From NCBI GenBank assembly GCA_032433765.1, contig JAVIAB010000024.1, forward strand, positions 11,473,821 to 11,537,820: a stretch of 64,000 nucleotides of DNA. The letters are read 5' to 3'. The stretch is from Megaustenia siamemsis. Lineage: Eukaryota > Mollusca > Gastropoda > Stylommatophora > Ariophantidae. Made by a program: the position numbers and the translations under genes. The notes beneath the pieces were generated by a model. It ran no database searches and had not been told where the DNA came from. It saw only the letters and a list, made by a program, of their open reading frames with translations. Shown here one piece after another: positions 52,045 to 64,000 of the stretch; the stretch's first letter is position 1; the number at the start of each line of letters is the position of its first letter.

Positions 52045-52560
52045 AAAAGAATAGGTAAGGCAAAAAGTAATTTTAATGCCATGAAAAATATACTAACATC
52101 AAAACAAATAACGCCAGGGCTAAATCTAAGAATAGCAAAATGCTACATCTTCTCAATATATCTGTATAGTGCAGAAACATGGACATTAGACTAGAAAACA
52201 GAACAGAAAATTTAAGCCTTTGAAATGTTGGATTTATAGCAGAATAGGCAGAATTGCATGGAAAGAAAAGAAAACAAACGAGGAAGTTTTAAAACAATTG
52301 AAAATGAAAAGAGAACTACTAAACACAATTAGAACAAGACAAATGACATTTTTGGGGCATGTTAAAAGACACAACAGCCTATTAAAAGTAATATTGGAAG
52401 GGAAAATACAAGGTAAAAGAGGCATACCAAGACTAACATGGACGAGTAACATCAAAAGATGGACAAGTCAAACTATGACAATCTGCACCAACAAATCAAG
52501 AGACTCCGTGGAATGGCGCTCCATGGTAGCCAACCTTTGATGCGGAGACGGCACTTAATG
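52045..52560 (+). mobile_element. LINE 3' end, family A
   Basis: RIGKAKSNFNAMKNILTSKQ, AETWTLD and FLGHVKRHNSLLKVILEGKI, ending at TGCGGAGACGGCACTTAATG and a short GAT tail. 5'-truncated near 52040. Close to the 63.1 kb copy. Confidence 0.9.
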
Positions 52561-52849
52561 ATGATTATTGCCCATTGTAACAGTTTAGTAATTACTGGAA
52601 CATGTGTGCGTGTAAATTGTTGGGATATAGCAGTGCTTGGCGAGAGAATTAAGTCCATAGAAAATATGAAGTCCGTGAATGTATCCAAGGTCGAAAGTTC
52701 AAGGTAGTGTGTGATGTGGAAGTTTCTAAAGTTGGAAAGAGGGCAGTGACGTGTGTGTCAATTGGAGAGAGAGTTCAGCGTGGCGAAGTTTGATTGCGTG
52801 TGCAAAGAAGCTCGGGATGATAATGCTGGGGGATATTTTAACTAGGGAC
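52561..52849. other. No gene seen
   Basis: Unassigned DNA between a LINE tail and the 20-bp array. Confidence 0.4.
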
Positions 52850-53485
52850 AGAAGAATAGTTGGACACACAGAAGAATAGTTGAATACACAGAAGAATAGT
52901 TGGACACACAGAAGAATAGTTGGACACACAGAAGAATAGTTGGACACACAGAAGAATAGTTGGATACACAGAAGAATAGTTGGACACACAGAAGAATAGT
53001 TGGACACACAGAAGATTTGTTGGACACACAGAAGAATAGTTGGACACACAGTAGAATAGTTGGACACACAGTAGAATAGTTGGACACACAGAAGAATAGT
53101 TGGACACACAGAAGATTTGTTGGACACACAGAAGATTAGTTGGACACACAGAAGATTTGTTGGACACACAGAAGAATAGTAGTTGGACACACAGAGGAAT
53201 AGTTGGACACACAGAAAAATAGTTGGACACACAGAAGAATAGTTGGACACATAGAAGAATAGTTGGACACACAGAAGAATAGTTGGACACACAGAAGAAT
53301 AGTAGTTGGACACACAGAGGAATAGTTGGACACACAGAAGAATAGTAGTTGGACACACAGAGGAATAGTTGGACACACAGAAAAATAGTAGTTGGACACA
53401 TAGAAGAATAGTTGGACACACAGAGGAATAGTTGGACACACAGAAGAATATTGGACACACAGAAGAATAGTTGGACACATAGAAT
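52850..53485. repeat. 20-bp minisatellite, about 31 units
   Basis: Unit AGTTGGACACACAGAAGAAT. Variants: GAAGATTTG, GTAGAATAG, and 23-bp forms with an extra AGT. Open minus-strand frames are artefacts. Confidence 0.96.
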
Positions 53486-53744
53486 CAAGTTCAGCATAAA
53501 CAGACTAGAACAGATAAGTTCCCTTGAAGATTTTGGACAACTTTGTGTCTTATACACAAAATGCTTCCCAAGGTATCTAGTAAAGGAGCCAAGTAAGTGT
53601 TTTCAATGTTATAATGTTCTAGTTAATGTTTGCTCTAGGAATCAACTAGATGACTGTTTTACAGAAACCCACAAGTGACATGATTTACCAAAGAATATCA
53701 ACCACGAGGTTGCCACTTCATCTGAATTCACACGCCACTTCCCG
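53486..53744. other. No gene seen
   Basis: Short unassigned segment before the two-ORF LINE. Confidence 0.35.
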
Positions 53745-54820
53745 GTAAACAGAGATGGACATCCCTGTTTTCGACATCGACGATGCCGAGCTCGAAGTTG
53801 GGTAGATCCACAGAAAAGGGACTGTAGTAGCAGATATCAGCGGGCCAGAAACCCATAAAATGACCCACTCAACCATGATGTGTACATTAATGGGACCAGT
53901 CTTCCTCGGAACAAGCGGCGAGGCCACGCTATACGGCTTTGCAAACGTATGTAATGCGGTTTTTTACATTATCGGCAGCAGCCCACCTAACCCACTATAA
54001 GAAAATGGATGACAAAGAACTCCACCTGAAATCTCCACAAATCTCCATAAAATTGCAACACATGGAGAAAGAGTATAACACTGTGTACTTTAATTGACTG
54101 CTGCCAACATTACCACAGAAAACAGTGGAAGAGATCGTCCGGAAATTACCGGAGACGACGGAGCGGAGACCGAGGCAGGTCGTAGTGAACGCCAGTAAAT
54201 GGTTCATCAAGTATAAACCACAAAATGAAAGAGCGATAACTCATTACGTGACAGAGCGGATCTGTGGCAAGAATCCCAGACCTGTAAAGATCTGAATTAC
54301 CTTGCCAGGCAGAAGAAAACAGTGTTCGTTGTGCAGCCTGGATACGCACTGGGAGAGTCAGTGTTCGTAGTGCGGCCTGGATACGCACTGGGAGAGCCAG
54401 TGTTCGTTGTGCGGCCTGGATACGCACTGGGGGAGTCAGTGCGAAACAAAAAAAAACAGCAAAGAACTGCAGCAACAAATTCCAAGACAACAGCAGAAGA
54501 ACCTCAGCTTCAACCCCAGCCATACATAGAAAACTATACACCGGAGACCGAGCAGGAAAAACAGAGGTACGTTCCGTGTCAAACAGTCCATGTTGACACA
54601 ACCCCCGTTGGGGGGGGGGGGAGGGGGGGGCTCCAGTAAAAGTAACTCCTGTGAAAACCTCAAGGACTTCCACAGTGGACCGGCAGAAAACGCCCGTCAG
54701 TTCAGACAAGTAAAGGGGTCGCCGGAGCACAAGATCCAAACACATGGAGCACCCGACACAAACAGTGAAGACGACACACTGAAGTCTGCCGCTACTTCCG
54801 GCCCAGCTATTGATTGACAC
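53745..54820 (+). pseudogene. ORF1-like part of a two-ORF LINE
   Basis: Broken but protein-like frames lie directly upstream of an endonuclease ORF: MDIPVFDIDDAELEVG, then MMCTLMGPVFLGTSGEATLY, later LPQKTVEEIVRKLPETTERR, SKWFIKYKPQNERAITHY, and a Pro/Gln-rich end (TTAEEPQLQPQPYIENYTPE). In L1/TX1-like elements ORF1 binds RNA. I recognise no zinc knuckle or RRM here, so the ORF1 label rests mainly on position. Three 39-bp in-frame repeats lie at about 54318-54434, and a G-homopolymer interrupts the frame near 54608. Confidence 0.5.
54318..54434. repeat. Three in-frame 39-bp repeats
   Basis: Three units encoding VFVVRPGYALGEP-type 13-residue repeats (with Q/R and S/P changes). The length is a multiple of three, so the frame of the ORF1-like region is kept. 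Confidence 0.93.
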
Positions 54821-55014
54821 GAACGATAAAAAGCTCCCGTCGCCAGCATGGATAAAAATAGCACCGCTAAAGAAAAAGAGCGAGACGTAAAAGAATAGAA
54901 GACATTAATTAGATTATTCATTAGATTAAACTTTAGATTAGATTAGATGTTAAACATATATAAACCATATACATATACAATTCAGAATGTTTAGTTTTAG
55001 TAAATTTGTTGACC

Positions 55015-55925
55015 ATGGCTAACATTAATATTGTATCCATCAACATTTTGGGGCCTAATGGCCAAAACACAGCATGTCATTTCACTAATAAAAGTAAAGA
55101 GCCCCCGTCACGCCAAGTGGCGTATAGGGAATTATAGTGACCATAATTTTTACAGACCTTCGGCACATGATTTTTTGTGTAATGTGGTCGGTATTACGCC
55201 CGTGCCGCTTTACTTTCCCAGAAAAAATCCGGTACTTATTTAAGGCTGGGTGAACCCGGAAGCCGTCTGTCAAGATCGAACCCTACCTTTTGTCCATTGT
55301 TGCCCAGTTCACTAACAACTGAGCTATTGCGGCTCTCATTTCACTAATACACCAATACAAACCAGAATTACTTTTAATGCAAGAAACCAATATACCCACA
55401 GACTAGCACGCACAACAAATAACTACACAGTCTAGAACACTCCTGTTTCAGCTTGGCGGTCCAAACCTTAGGGTCCGGTGTCGCCATACCCCAGACCTCC
55501 GTCATGTTTATTCTTGGGAAAATGTGCAGGGGCAGTGAGGGCAGAGCGGTCATAGTGCAAGCTAAAGACGACAGACACACATACACGATAGTTAACATTC
55601 ATAAACCATCTCACCAACGAGATCAGCCCCATTTCTACGAACATCAAGGGAATCGACTGACAGACAAATAGGCAGGACAAGACATTATTCTTTTTTATTT
55701 GAATTCTGTTTTGTCGGAAATGTACATCGCGGTAGGAGATTTTAAGAGGCAAGTCAGAGACACCAACAAAGACAGAGCCAATCATCGCGACATACTAATA
55801 GACGAACATGAACTTTTAGACACCTACAGGCACATGCTCCAGCTAAGCCGGGAGGCTACACACAAATCCAGTCCATACAAAGTTGTCAAAATACTGGACA
55901 GGATTTATGCACCATCAACCTACCA
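55015..55925 (+). pseudogene. Endonuclease part of the two-ORF LINE (ORF2)
   Basis: Starts MANINIVSINILGPNGQNTA, an L1/TX1-like endonuclease N-terminus. The SINE at 55091-55335 interrupts it. It resumes in a shifted frame with KPELLLMQETNIPT (QET metal-binding motif), then GRAVIVQAKDDRHTYTIVNI and AVGDFKRQVRDTN (GDF, where GDFN is normal). Finally THKSSPYKVVKILDRIYAPS matches the substrate-binding C-terminal block. The frame then runs into the 18-bp satellite at about 55925, and the RT is absent. Confidence 0.75.
55091..55335 (-). mobile_element. tRNA-derived SINE (family 1), TSD-flanked, nested in a LINE
   Basis: Inverted full-length copy: tail AAAGTAAAGAGCC, then GTCACGCCAAGTGGCGTATA, ending GAGCTATTGCGGCTC. 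A perfect 14-bp duplication TCATTTCACTAATA flanks it (55077-55090 and 55336-55349). Excision in thought restores the frame of the LINE start. The element is younger than its host. Confidence 0.95.
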
Positions 55926-58178
55926 CATGAACAAGATCAGCCACATCAACTAGATCAGCCACAACAACAAGACCAGCCACATCAAAAAGATCAGCCACAT
56001 CAACAAAATCAGCCACATCACCAACAAGACCAGCCACATCAACTAGATCAGCCACAACAACAAGACCAGCCACATCAAAAAGATCAGCCACATCAACAAA
56101 ATCAGCCACATCACCAACAAGACCAGCCACATCAACAACAAGACCAGTCACATCAACAAGATCAACCACATCAACAAGACCAGCCACATCATCAAGATCA
56201 GCCACATCATCAATAAGACACGCCACATAAACAAGGTCAGCCACAACAACAAGAACAGCCACATCAACAAGATCAGCCACAACAACAAGACCAGCCACAT
56301 CAACAACAAGATCAGCCACATCAACAAGATCAGTCACATCAACAAGATCAGTCACATCAACAAGACCAGCCACATCAACAAGATCAGTCACATCACAAGA
56401 TCAGCCACATCAACAAGATCAGCCACATCAACAAGACCAGCCACATCAACAAGATCAGCCACATCAACAAGATCAGCCACATCAACAAGATCAGCCACAT
56501 CAACAAGATCAGCCACATCAACAAGACCAGCCACATCAACAAGATCAGCCACATCAACAAGATCAGCCACATCAAAAAGATAAGCCACAACAACAAGATC
56601 AGCCACATCAACAAGATCAGCCACATCAACAAGATCAGCCACATTAACAAGATCAGCCACATCATCAACAAGACCAGCCATATCAACATAATCAACCATA
56701 TCATCAACAAAAGACCAGCCACATCAACAAGATCAGCCACACCAACAAGATCAGCCACATCAACAAGATCAGCAACATCATCAACAAGATCAGCCACATC
56801 AACAAGATCAGCCACATCATCAACAAGACCAGCCATATTAACAAGATCAACCACATCATCAACAAAAGACCAGCCACATCAACAAGATCAGCCACATCAT
56901 CAATAAGACCAGCCATATCAACAAGATCAACCACATCATCAACAGAAGACCAGACACATCAACAAGATCAGCCATACCAACAAGACCAGCCACATCAACA
57001 AGATCAGCCACATCATCAACAAGACCAGCCATATCAACAAGATCAACGACATCATCAACAAAAGACCAGCCACATCAACAAGATCAGCCACACCAACAAG
57101 ATCAGCCACATCAACAAGACCAACCACATCATTAAAGACCAGCCATATCAACAAGATCAGCCACATCATCAACAAGACCAGCCACATCATCAAGATAAGC
57201 CATATCATCAACAAAAGACCAGCCACATCAACAACAAGACCAGTCACATCAACAAGATCAGCCACACCAACAAGACCAGTCACATCAACAAGACCAACCA
57301 CATCAACAAGACCAGCCACATCAACAAGACCAGCCACATCAACAAGATCAGCCACATCAACAAGACCAGTCACATCAACAAGACCAGCCACATCAACAAG
57401 ACCAGTCACATCAACAAGATCAGCCACATCAACAAGACCAGTCACATCAACAAGACCAACCACATCAACAAGACCAGCCACATCAACAAGACCAACCACA
57501 TCAACAAGACCAGCCACATCAACAAGACCAACCACATCAACAAGATCAGTCACATCAACAAGACCAGCCACATCAAGACCAGCCACATCAACAAGATCAG
57601 CCACATCAACACGACCAGCAACATCAACAAGATCAGCCACATCAACAAGATCAGTCACATCAACAAGACCAGCCACATCAAGACCAGCCACATCAACAAG
57701 ATCAGCCACATCATCAAGATCAGCCACATCAACAAGATCAGCCACATCAACAAGATCAGCCACATCAACAAGATCAGCCACATCAACAAGATCAGCCACA
57801 TCAACAAGATCAGCCACATCAACACGACCACCCACATCAACAAGTTAGCCACATCAACAAGACCAGCCACATCAACAAGATCAGTCACATCAACAAGATC
57901 AGCCACATCAACAAGATCAGCCACATCAACAAGACCAGCCACATCAACAAGATCAGCCACATCAACAAGATCAGTCACATCATCAAGATCAGCCACATCA
58001 ACAAGATCAGCCACATCGACAAGATCAGCCACATCAACAAGACCAGCCACATCAACAAGACCAGCCACATCAACAAGATCAGCCACATCAACACGACCAG
58101 CCACATCTACAAGATCAGTCACATCAACAAGACCAGCCACATCAACAAGACCAGCCACATCAACAAGACCAGCCATTT
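55925..58178. repeat. 18-bp satellite, first array
   Basis: Unit CCACATCAACAAGATCAG (variants with GACCAG, CATCATCAAC and CAACAAC), about 125 units with some 21-bp units. All six frames are nearly open: plus PHQQDQ and SHINKI, minus LVDVAD. The left edge follows the LINE endonuclease directly; the right edge stops at the family I LINE RT. Not a gene. Confidence 0.97.
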
Positions 58179-58179
58179 G

Positions 58180-60195
58180 GTATAGTAACACTGTCTAAAG
58201 CCTGCTTGTTGTGGGACAAGGAGATTTTCACTTTCCAGGTGCCACTGCAGTCTGAGATTGATTATACGTTCCATTGTTTTACACAAACAGCTTGTAAGGC
58301 TGATTGGTCTATATCTGGATGTCGTTCAACCATCTTTTCCTGGCTTTAGTAATGGTATCATAATTGCTTCTCTCTATGCCTGTGGCACTCTACCTGTGAT
58401 CCAGCAAATGTTGTAGATCTGCAGTAGTTTTGCTTTAGCTGCAGTTCCCAAGTTCTTAATCATTTCATTGGACACTCCATCACTGCCTGGTGACTTTTTC
58501 ATTTTTAATTTGGATATTGCCAGCTCTAGCTCTCTTTGTGTAATGGGTATTCCCATGACTTCATGTGTGGTCTCTTCTTGTCTTGCATTTTGTTGTTTTA
58601 AACGGGTCTCTTGTCGTTTCTCTAGGCTAATTTCAATATTCTTGTCATTTGCAAAGGAGTCTGCAAAGTAATTTGCTGCATGTTTACCTGTTAGAATGTT
58701 TCCATCCTTCTTCAGTGTAATTTTGGTGTTCCTTTCTGTACCCTCATCATTCAGCTGTTTTACAAGCTTCCACACTTTTCTTGTGTCTCGTTCAAGATTC
58801 AAAGACTCTGTTTTCTCTTTCCAACTTCTCCGTCTGGCTTGTAGTTTAGCCCATTGAAATTTGGCTTTAGCATGCTGGTAGTTATTGTGGTGTTCTTGGC
58901 AAGGGTTATTTTCTGCTTGCTTTCGAGATGTTTCCATGTCATTGTGCAGTTGCTCTAGTTCACTACTCCAGTATGGTTTGTAGTGTTTCCGTGCCCTCTA
59001 GGTATTGTTTCACTGGCAGCTTGTATTATTAGTCTACTGAATTCATCAACTATTTTGTTGATGTCTCTATCTGTATTTATATCTTTAGTCAGTACACTGG
59101 TGTAGTGTTGATACATTTTCCAGTCTGCCTTTTTGTAATTCCATCTGGAGAGAGTGCTGCTCTCCATGATGGCCTTATTTTGTACCACTAAAAAGACTGG
59201 TCGGTGGTCGCTGCCTCCAAGTTGTTTCCCAACAATACGTGTGATATTTCAATCCAGGTCTGGTGAATAGAAAGCAAGGTCTGGTGTAGATGTGGTATGC
59301 CATGATCTGGAGTAGAATGTTTGTGGATCTGTTGCCTGTTTTAATAGTATAAGCCCATTGTCATCTTGCACATTTTCAAGCTCTTCACCTCTCTTGTCCA
59401 TATGTTCATAGCCCCAGCTCTGTGAATGGCTGTTAAAGTCTCCACATACAATTATTCTTTCTTTTAATGTAATTGTGTCTAGTGCTAGTGGGCGGTCACT
59501 CGGACAGTAGTAGTTAAGTAGATGGAAGTCTGTATTTCCTGTCCTGAGGTGCAGTATTTGATATTCCGCCCCATCCATATACACTTCAATCTGACATGCA
59601 TTAATGTTGTTCCTTACAAGTGTCAGTATTCCGCCCTTTTGTCTGTTTAATCTGTCAGATCGGTAGCACTGGTATCCCCTAATCTTCAAGGCTATGTCGT
59701 TGTTTAGATGGGTTTCCTGCAAACAGCATATGCTTATTTGTTCTTCATGCAGGATATTTTATAATTCTATCTTTTTACTGTACCCATCTCTTTTGCTGTT
59801 GATGCCTTCAGCATTCCAGTGCATTATTTTGAGTGGGGTTATTTTGGATTGGCCAGTAGCTCTATTCTCTCGCCCCCCGACTCCACAGAGCGGTTGAGAA
59901 CGACATCCAGTAATAGAGGTTGGGCCCTTTCGAGGCTGAGGGCCCGGCGCTGCACCTGCCTGAGTGTCCATCACAGTGCGAGTGCCATATTTATTTGCGG
60001 TTATAGACATACTTCCATTTGCGTTGAGTGCGTGGCATCCTGATTGTTGTGCGCCTTTTGGCTGGTTGCCTCCGACTTCAGCACTTGAACTTGCTAGAGC
60101 AAGCTGTGGTCTTCCTCGGTTGTAGGAAGGCCTGGCCAGTCTTAGTTTTCAGTCCCTGGTAACTGTTAAGCCCCATCCCCACGACAAGGAGCTGG
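58180..60195 (-). mobile_element. LINE family I: 5' region, endonuclease, linker, start of RT
   Basis: Read leftward. 60010-59759: a 5' reading frame ending LKIMHWNAEGINSKRDGYSK (endonuclease N-terminus). 59722-59249: endonuclease. 59188-58955: linker start. 58937-58374: KRRSWKEKTES-like linker to ITGRVPQA. Then, after a stop, PLLKPGKDG, SRYRPISLTSCLCKTMERII and PQQAGFRQ. The RT ends at 58180, where the satellite begins. The RT palm and tail are missing. The boxes fit a Jockey/I-type superfamily; clade not fixed. Confidence 0.88.
59249..59722 (-). pseudogene. Family I LINE endonuclease domain
   Basis: 157 codons. QETHL (2-6, metal-binding Glu), RLNRQKGGILTLVRNNI (24-40), PSDRPLALDTITL (74-86), GDFNSHSQSWGYE (94-106, catalytic Asp/Asn) and STPDLAF near the end. 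The domain is complete through the S-x-PDLAF block, but the SDHRP block follows in another frame. The same domain is mutated at 49.7 kb. Confidence 0.9.
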
Positions 60196-60199
60196 CCTT

Positions 60200-63070
60200 G
60201 ATGAGGATCAGCCACATCAGCAACAAGACCAGTCACATCAACAAGACCCGTCACAACAACAAGATCAGCCACATCAACAACACGACCAGTCACATCAACA
60301 AGATCAGCCTCATTAACAAGACCAGTCACATGAACAAGACAAATTACATCAACAACAAGATCAGAAACATCAACAAGATCAGCCACATCAACAACAAGAT
60401 CAGCAACATCAACAAGATCACCCACATCAACAACAAGATCAGCCACATCAACAACAAGATCAGCCACATCAACAACAAGATCAGACACATCAACAACAAG
60501 ATCAGTAACATCAACAAGATCAGCCACATATACAACAAGATCAGCCACATCAACAACAAGACCAGTCACATGAACAAGACAAGTTACATCAACAACAAGA
60601 TCAGCAACATCAACAAGATCTGTCACATCAACAACACGACCAGTCCCATGAACAAGACAAGTTACATCAACAACAAGATCAGCAACATCAACAAGATCTG
60701 TCACATCAACAACAAGATCAGCCACATCAACAACAAGATCAGCCACATCAACAACAAGATCAGCCACATCAACAAGATCAGCCACATCAACAACAAGATC
60801 AGCCACAACATCAGCACCAGCCATATAAACAAAATCAGCCACATCATCAACATGCCCAGCCATCTCAAAATGAGCAGCCACATCAACAAGATCAGCCACA
60901 TCAACAAGTTCAGCCACATCATCAACAAGACCAGCCATATTAACAACACCAGCCACATCAACAAGATCAGCCACATCAACAAGACAAACCACATCAACAA
61001 GATCAGTCAAATCAAAAAGACCAGCCACATCAACAACAAGATCAGCCACATCAACAACAAGATCAGCCACATCAACAACAAGATCAGCCACATCAACAAC
61101 AAGATCAGCCACATCAACAACAAGATCAGCTACATCAACAAGATCAGCCACATCAACAACACGACCAGCCACATCAACAACAAGACCAGCCACATCAACA
61201 ACAAGATCAGTCACGTCAACAAGAACAGCTACATCAACAAGCCCAGCCACATCAACAAGATCAGTCACATAAACAACACGGTCAGCCACATCAACAACAA
61301 GATAAGCCACATCAACAAGACCAGCTACATCAACAACAAGACCAGCCACATCAACCAGATCAGCCACATCAACAAGACCAGCCACATCAACAAGATCAGT
61401 CACATCAACAACACGGTCAGCCACATCAACAACAAGATAAGTATCATCAACAAGACCAGCTACATCAATAACAAGACCAGCCACATCAATAATAAGAATA
61501 GCTACATCAACAAGATAAGCCACATCAACAAGACCAGCTACATCAATAAGAAGATCAGCTACATCAATAATAAGACCAGCTACATCAACAAGACCAGATA
61601 CATCAATAATAAGACCAGCAACATCAACAAGACCAGCTATATCATTTATAAGACCAGCTACATCAATAATAAGACCAGCCACATCAACAAGACCAGCTAC
61701 ATCAATAATAAGAATAGCTACATCAACAAGATAAGCCACATCAACAAGACCAGCTACATCAATAACAAGACCAGCCACATCAATAATAAGACCAGCTACA
61801 TAAACAAGACCAGCTACATCAATAATAAGACCAGCTACATCAACAAGACCAGCTACATCAATTATAAGACCTGCCACATCAACAACACCAGCTAAATCAA
61901 TAATAACACCAGCCACATCAACAAGACCAGCTAAATCAATAATAACACCAGCCACATCAACAAGACCAGCTGCATCAATAATAAGACCAACTACATCAAT
62001 AACAAGACCAGCTACATCAATAACAATACCAGCTACATCAATCACAAGACCAGCTACATCAATAATAAGACCAACTACATCAACAAGATAAGCCACATTA
62101 ACAAGACCAGCTACATCAGTAACAAGACCAGCTACATCAATAACAAGACCAGCTACATCAATAACAAGACCAGCTACATCAATAACAAGACCAGCTACAT
62201 CAATAATAAGACCAACTACATCAACAAGATAAGCCACATCAACAAGACCAGCTACATCAATAACAAGACCAGCTACATCAGTAACAAGACCAGCTACATC
62301 AATAACAAGACCAGCTACATCAATAACAAGACCAGCTACATCAATAACAAGACCAGCTACATCAATAACAAGTCTAGCTACATCAATAACAAGACCAGCT
62401 ACATCAATAATAAGACCAACTACATCAACAAGATAAGCCACATCAACAAGACCAGCTACATCAATAACAAGACCAGCTACATCAATAACAAGACCAGCTA
62501 CATCAATAACAAGAACAGCTACTTCAATAACAAGACCAGCTACATCAATAACAAGATCATCTACATCAATAACAAGACCAGCTACATCAACAAGATAAGC
62601 CACATCAACAAGACCAGTTACATCAATAATAAGACCAGCTACATCAATAACAAGACCAGCTACATCAACAAGATAAGCCACATCAACAAGACCAGCTACA
62701 TCAATAACAAGACCAGCTACATCAATAATAAGACCAGCCACATTAACAGAACAGCTACATCAATAACAAGACCAGCTACATCAATAACAAGGCCAGCCAC
62801 ATCGACAAGACCAGCCACATTAACAAGACAAGCCACATCAACAAGACCAACGACATCAACAACAAGACCATCCACATCAACAACAAGACCAGCCACATCG
62901 ACAAGACCAGCCACATCAACAACAAGAACATCCACATCAACAACAAGAACATCCACATCAACAACAAGACCAGCCACATCAACAACAAGACCAGCCACAT
63001 CAACAACAAGACCATCCACATCAACAACAAGACCAGCCACATCAACAAGACCAGCCAGATCAACAAGACC
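60200..63070. repeat. 18/21-bp satellite, second array
   Basis: Same satellite as 55.9-58.2 kb. The first 1.25 kb is mostly 21-bp units (ACATCAACAACAAGATCAGC). From about 61450 the form ACATCAATAACAAGACCAGC dominates in a higher-order pattern with AAGATAAGCC units. From 62810 the CAACAAC form returns. It stays open for 887 codons on the minus strand as VDVAGLVIDVAG, an artefact of composition. Confidence 0.97.
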
Positions 63071-63490
63071 ATAATATGGTGCTGAAACATGGACATTAGA
63101 CAAGAAAACAGAATAGATATTTGAAACCTTTGAAATTTGGATATATAGAAGAATAGGTAGAATTGGATGGAAAGAAAAGAAAACAAACGATGAAGTCTTA
63201 AAACAACTAAAAATAAAAAGAGAACTACTAAACACAATTAGAACAAGACAAATGCGATTTTTGGGCCATGTTAAAAGACACAACAGCCTACTGAAAGTAA
63301 TCCTGGAGGGGAAAATGCAAGGGAAAAGAGATAGAGGCAGACCAAGACTAACATGGACGAGTAACATCAAAAGATGGACAACTCAGCCTATGACAACTTG
63401 CACCATCAAAGCAAGAGACAGAGCTGAATGGCGCTCCATGATAGCCAACCTTCGTTGCGGAGACAGCACTCGATGATGATGATGATGATT
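63071..63490 (+). mobile_element. LINE 3' end, family A
   Basis: AETWTLDKKTE, IWIYRRIGRIGWKEKKTNDE, FLGHVKRHNSLLKVILEGKM and GKRDRGRPRLTWTSNIKRW, then the CGGAGACAGCACTCGATGAT terminus and a GAT tail. The left edge starts directly after the satellite. This is the best-preserved family A tail in the window. Confidence 0.92.
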
Positions 63491-63660
63491 GTAACAGGTG
63501 TAGGAGAAAATAATGAACTAATTAACTTAATTGAAAGTGGGTCAAGTAGCTTAGCGGGGATGCTGAACATTTTTTTTTCCACAAGTCAACGAGCCAAGTG
63601 AATGAACTGAAACAACAACAAAAAAATCGCCGCTGTTGTAGTTACTTATTAAGATAGCTA
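63491..63660. other. No gene seen
   Basis: Short AT-rich spacer. Confidence 0.4.
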
Positions 63661-63940
63661 TCATCATCATCATCATCATGTGCCATACCGGTTGGCATAG
63701 GTGATGATCATGTCCCTCCACAATCTTCTATCTACAGTGCATCCTATCAGTTCTGTTGCTGACTGTTTTCCATGCCATGACACCAAGCTATCCAGTATTT
63801 TCTCTCTTTGTCGTCCGCGATCTCTCTTTCCTTTTATTTTGCCAGTTGTAACCAAGTATTCCAACTTTCCTATTCTCATCGTGTGCCCGAAAAATGGTGA
63901 TTGCTTCTTTCTGCTGTTTTTTAAGAGCTCCCTAATAGAT
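63661..63940 (-). mobile_element. LINE 3' end, family B
   Basis: Terminal ATC repeat, then the minus-strand tail GKLEYLVTTGKIKGKRDRGR and TVDRRLWRDMIITYANRYGT. Truncated to the right near CTCCCTAATAGATAG. Confidence 0.9.
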
Positions 63941-64000
63941 AGCTATCAAGAATATTTAAACAGTGCTGTCAACAGTATATCAAGAAAATATGAAATTATA

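Noticed and set aside
53745..55925. Endogenous retrovirus gag-pol
   Set aside because: No LTRs, protease, integrase or primer-binding site; the endonuclease motifs are APE type, so a non-LTR element fits better.
60078..62741. An 887-codon minus-strand open frame of VDVAGLVIDV repeats, resembling a fibrous or transmembrane protein
   Set aside because: It is the translation of an 18/21-bp satellite whose units lack stops in nearly all frames; no start context, exon flank or non-repeat domain.
1..64000. A novel multigene defence, biosynthetic or mobile system encoded here
   Set aside because: Every large coding-like segment traces to retroelement domains or tandem repeats; the only host-gene candidates are one signal-peptide exon and two weak short ORFs.

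Overview
This is a repeat-dominated stretch of an animal nuclear genome. No rRNA, functional tRNA, CRISPR array, bacterial operon or viral genome was recognised. The DNA is AT-rich and has (TA)n runs, decayed non-LTR retrotransposons with APE-type endonuclease, reverse transcriptase (RT) and RNase H domains, tRNA-derived SINEs with A/B boxes and target-site duplications (TSDs), one hAT-like non-autonomous DNA transposon, and many minisatellites. The endonuclease and RT types, and SINEs with a body shared between different tRNA-like heads, fit a mollusc or other lophotrochozoan. That taxonomic guess is inference only.

Layout. 1-9.7 kb: LINE fragments mostly on the minus strand, a plus-strand RNase H remnant, a (CTTT)n tract, a 22-bp minisatellite and two SINEs. 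10.0-16.7 kb: minisatellites of 34, 37, 46 and 42 bp. 17.2-19.8 kb: four consecutive minus-strand LINE 3' ends. 20.4-23.1 kb: a 36-bp array. 23.4-25.6 kb: a SINE, a LINE 3' end, the best host-gene candidate (a minus-strand signal-peptide exon ending at a GTAAGT donor) and five 60-bp repeats directly upstream of it. 26.4-31.6 kb: RNase H retroelement remnants broken by a hAT-like element and an 18-copy 52-bp expansion, plus two copies of a second SINE family. 32.1-36.3 kb: a LINE 3' end, a pyrimidine-rich tract, and 44-bp and 30-bp arrays. 36.5-42.0 kb: a LINE with a nested SINE, telomere-like sequence, an inverted LINE pair, several SINEs and a 26-bp array. 42.0-47.6 kb: a nearly full-length RTE-like LINE and further copies of its 3' part. 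48.8-53.5 kb: more LINE fragments, including an internally deleted one, with 42-bp and 20-bp arrays. 53.7-63.1 kb: the 5' part of a two-ORF LINE carrying a nested SINE, then two arrays of one 18/21-bp satellite on either side of another LINE. 63.1-64 kb: two LINE 3' ends.

Tandem arrays cover roughly 20 kb by rough addition. Very long open frames (up to 887 codons) occur in this window only because repeat units lack stop codons; they are not gene evidence. All recognisable LINE reading frames are broken. The main theme is nested insertion, with minisatellites arising inside or abutting retroelement sequence. The clearest case is the 52-bp array, whose unit is the retroelement's own RNase H coding sequence.
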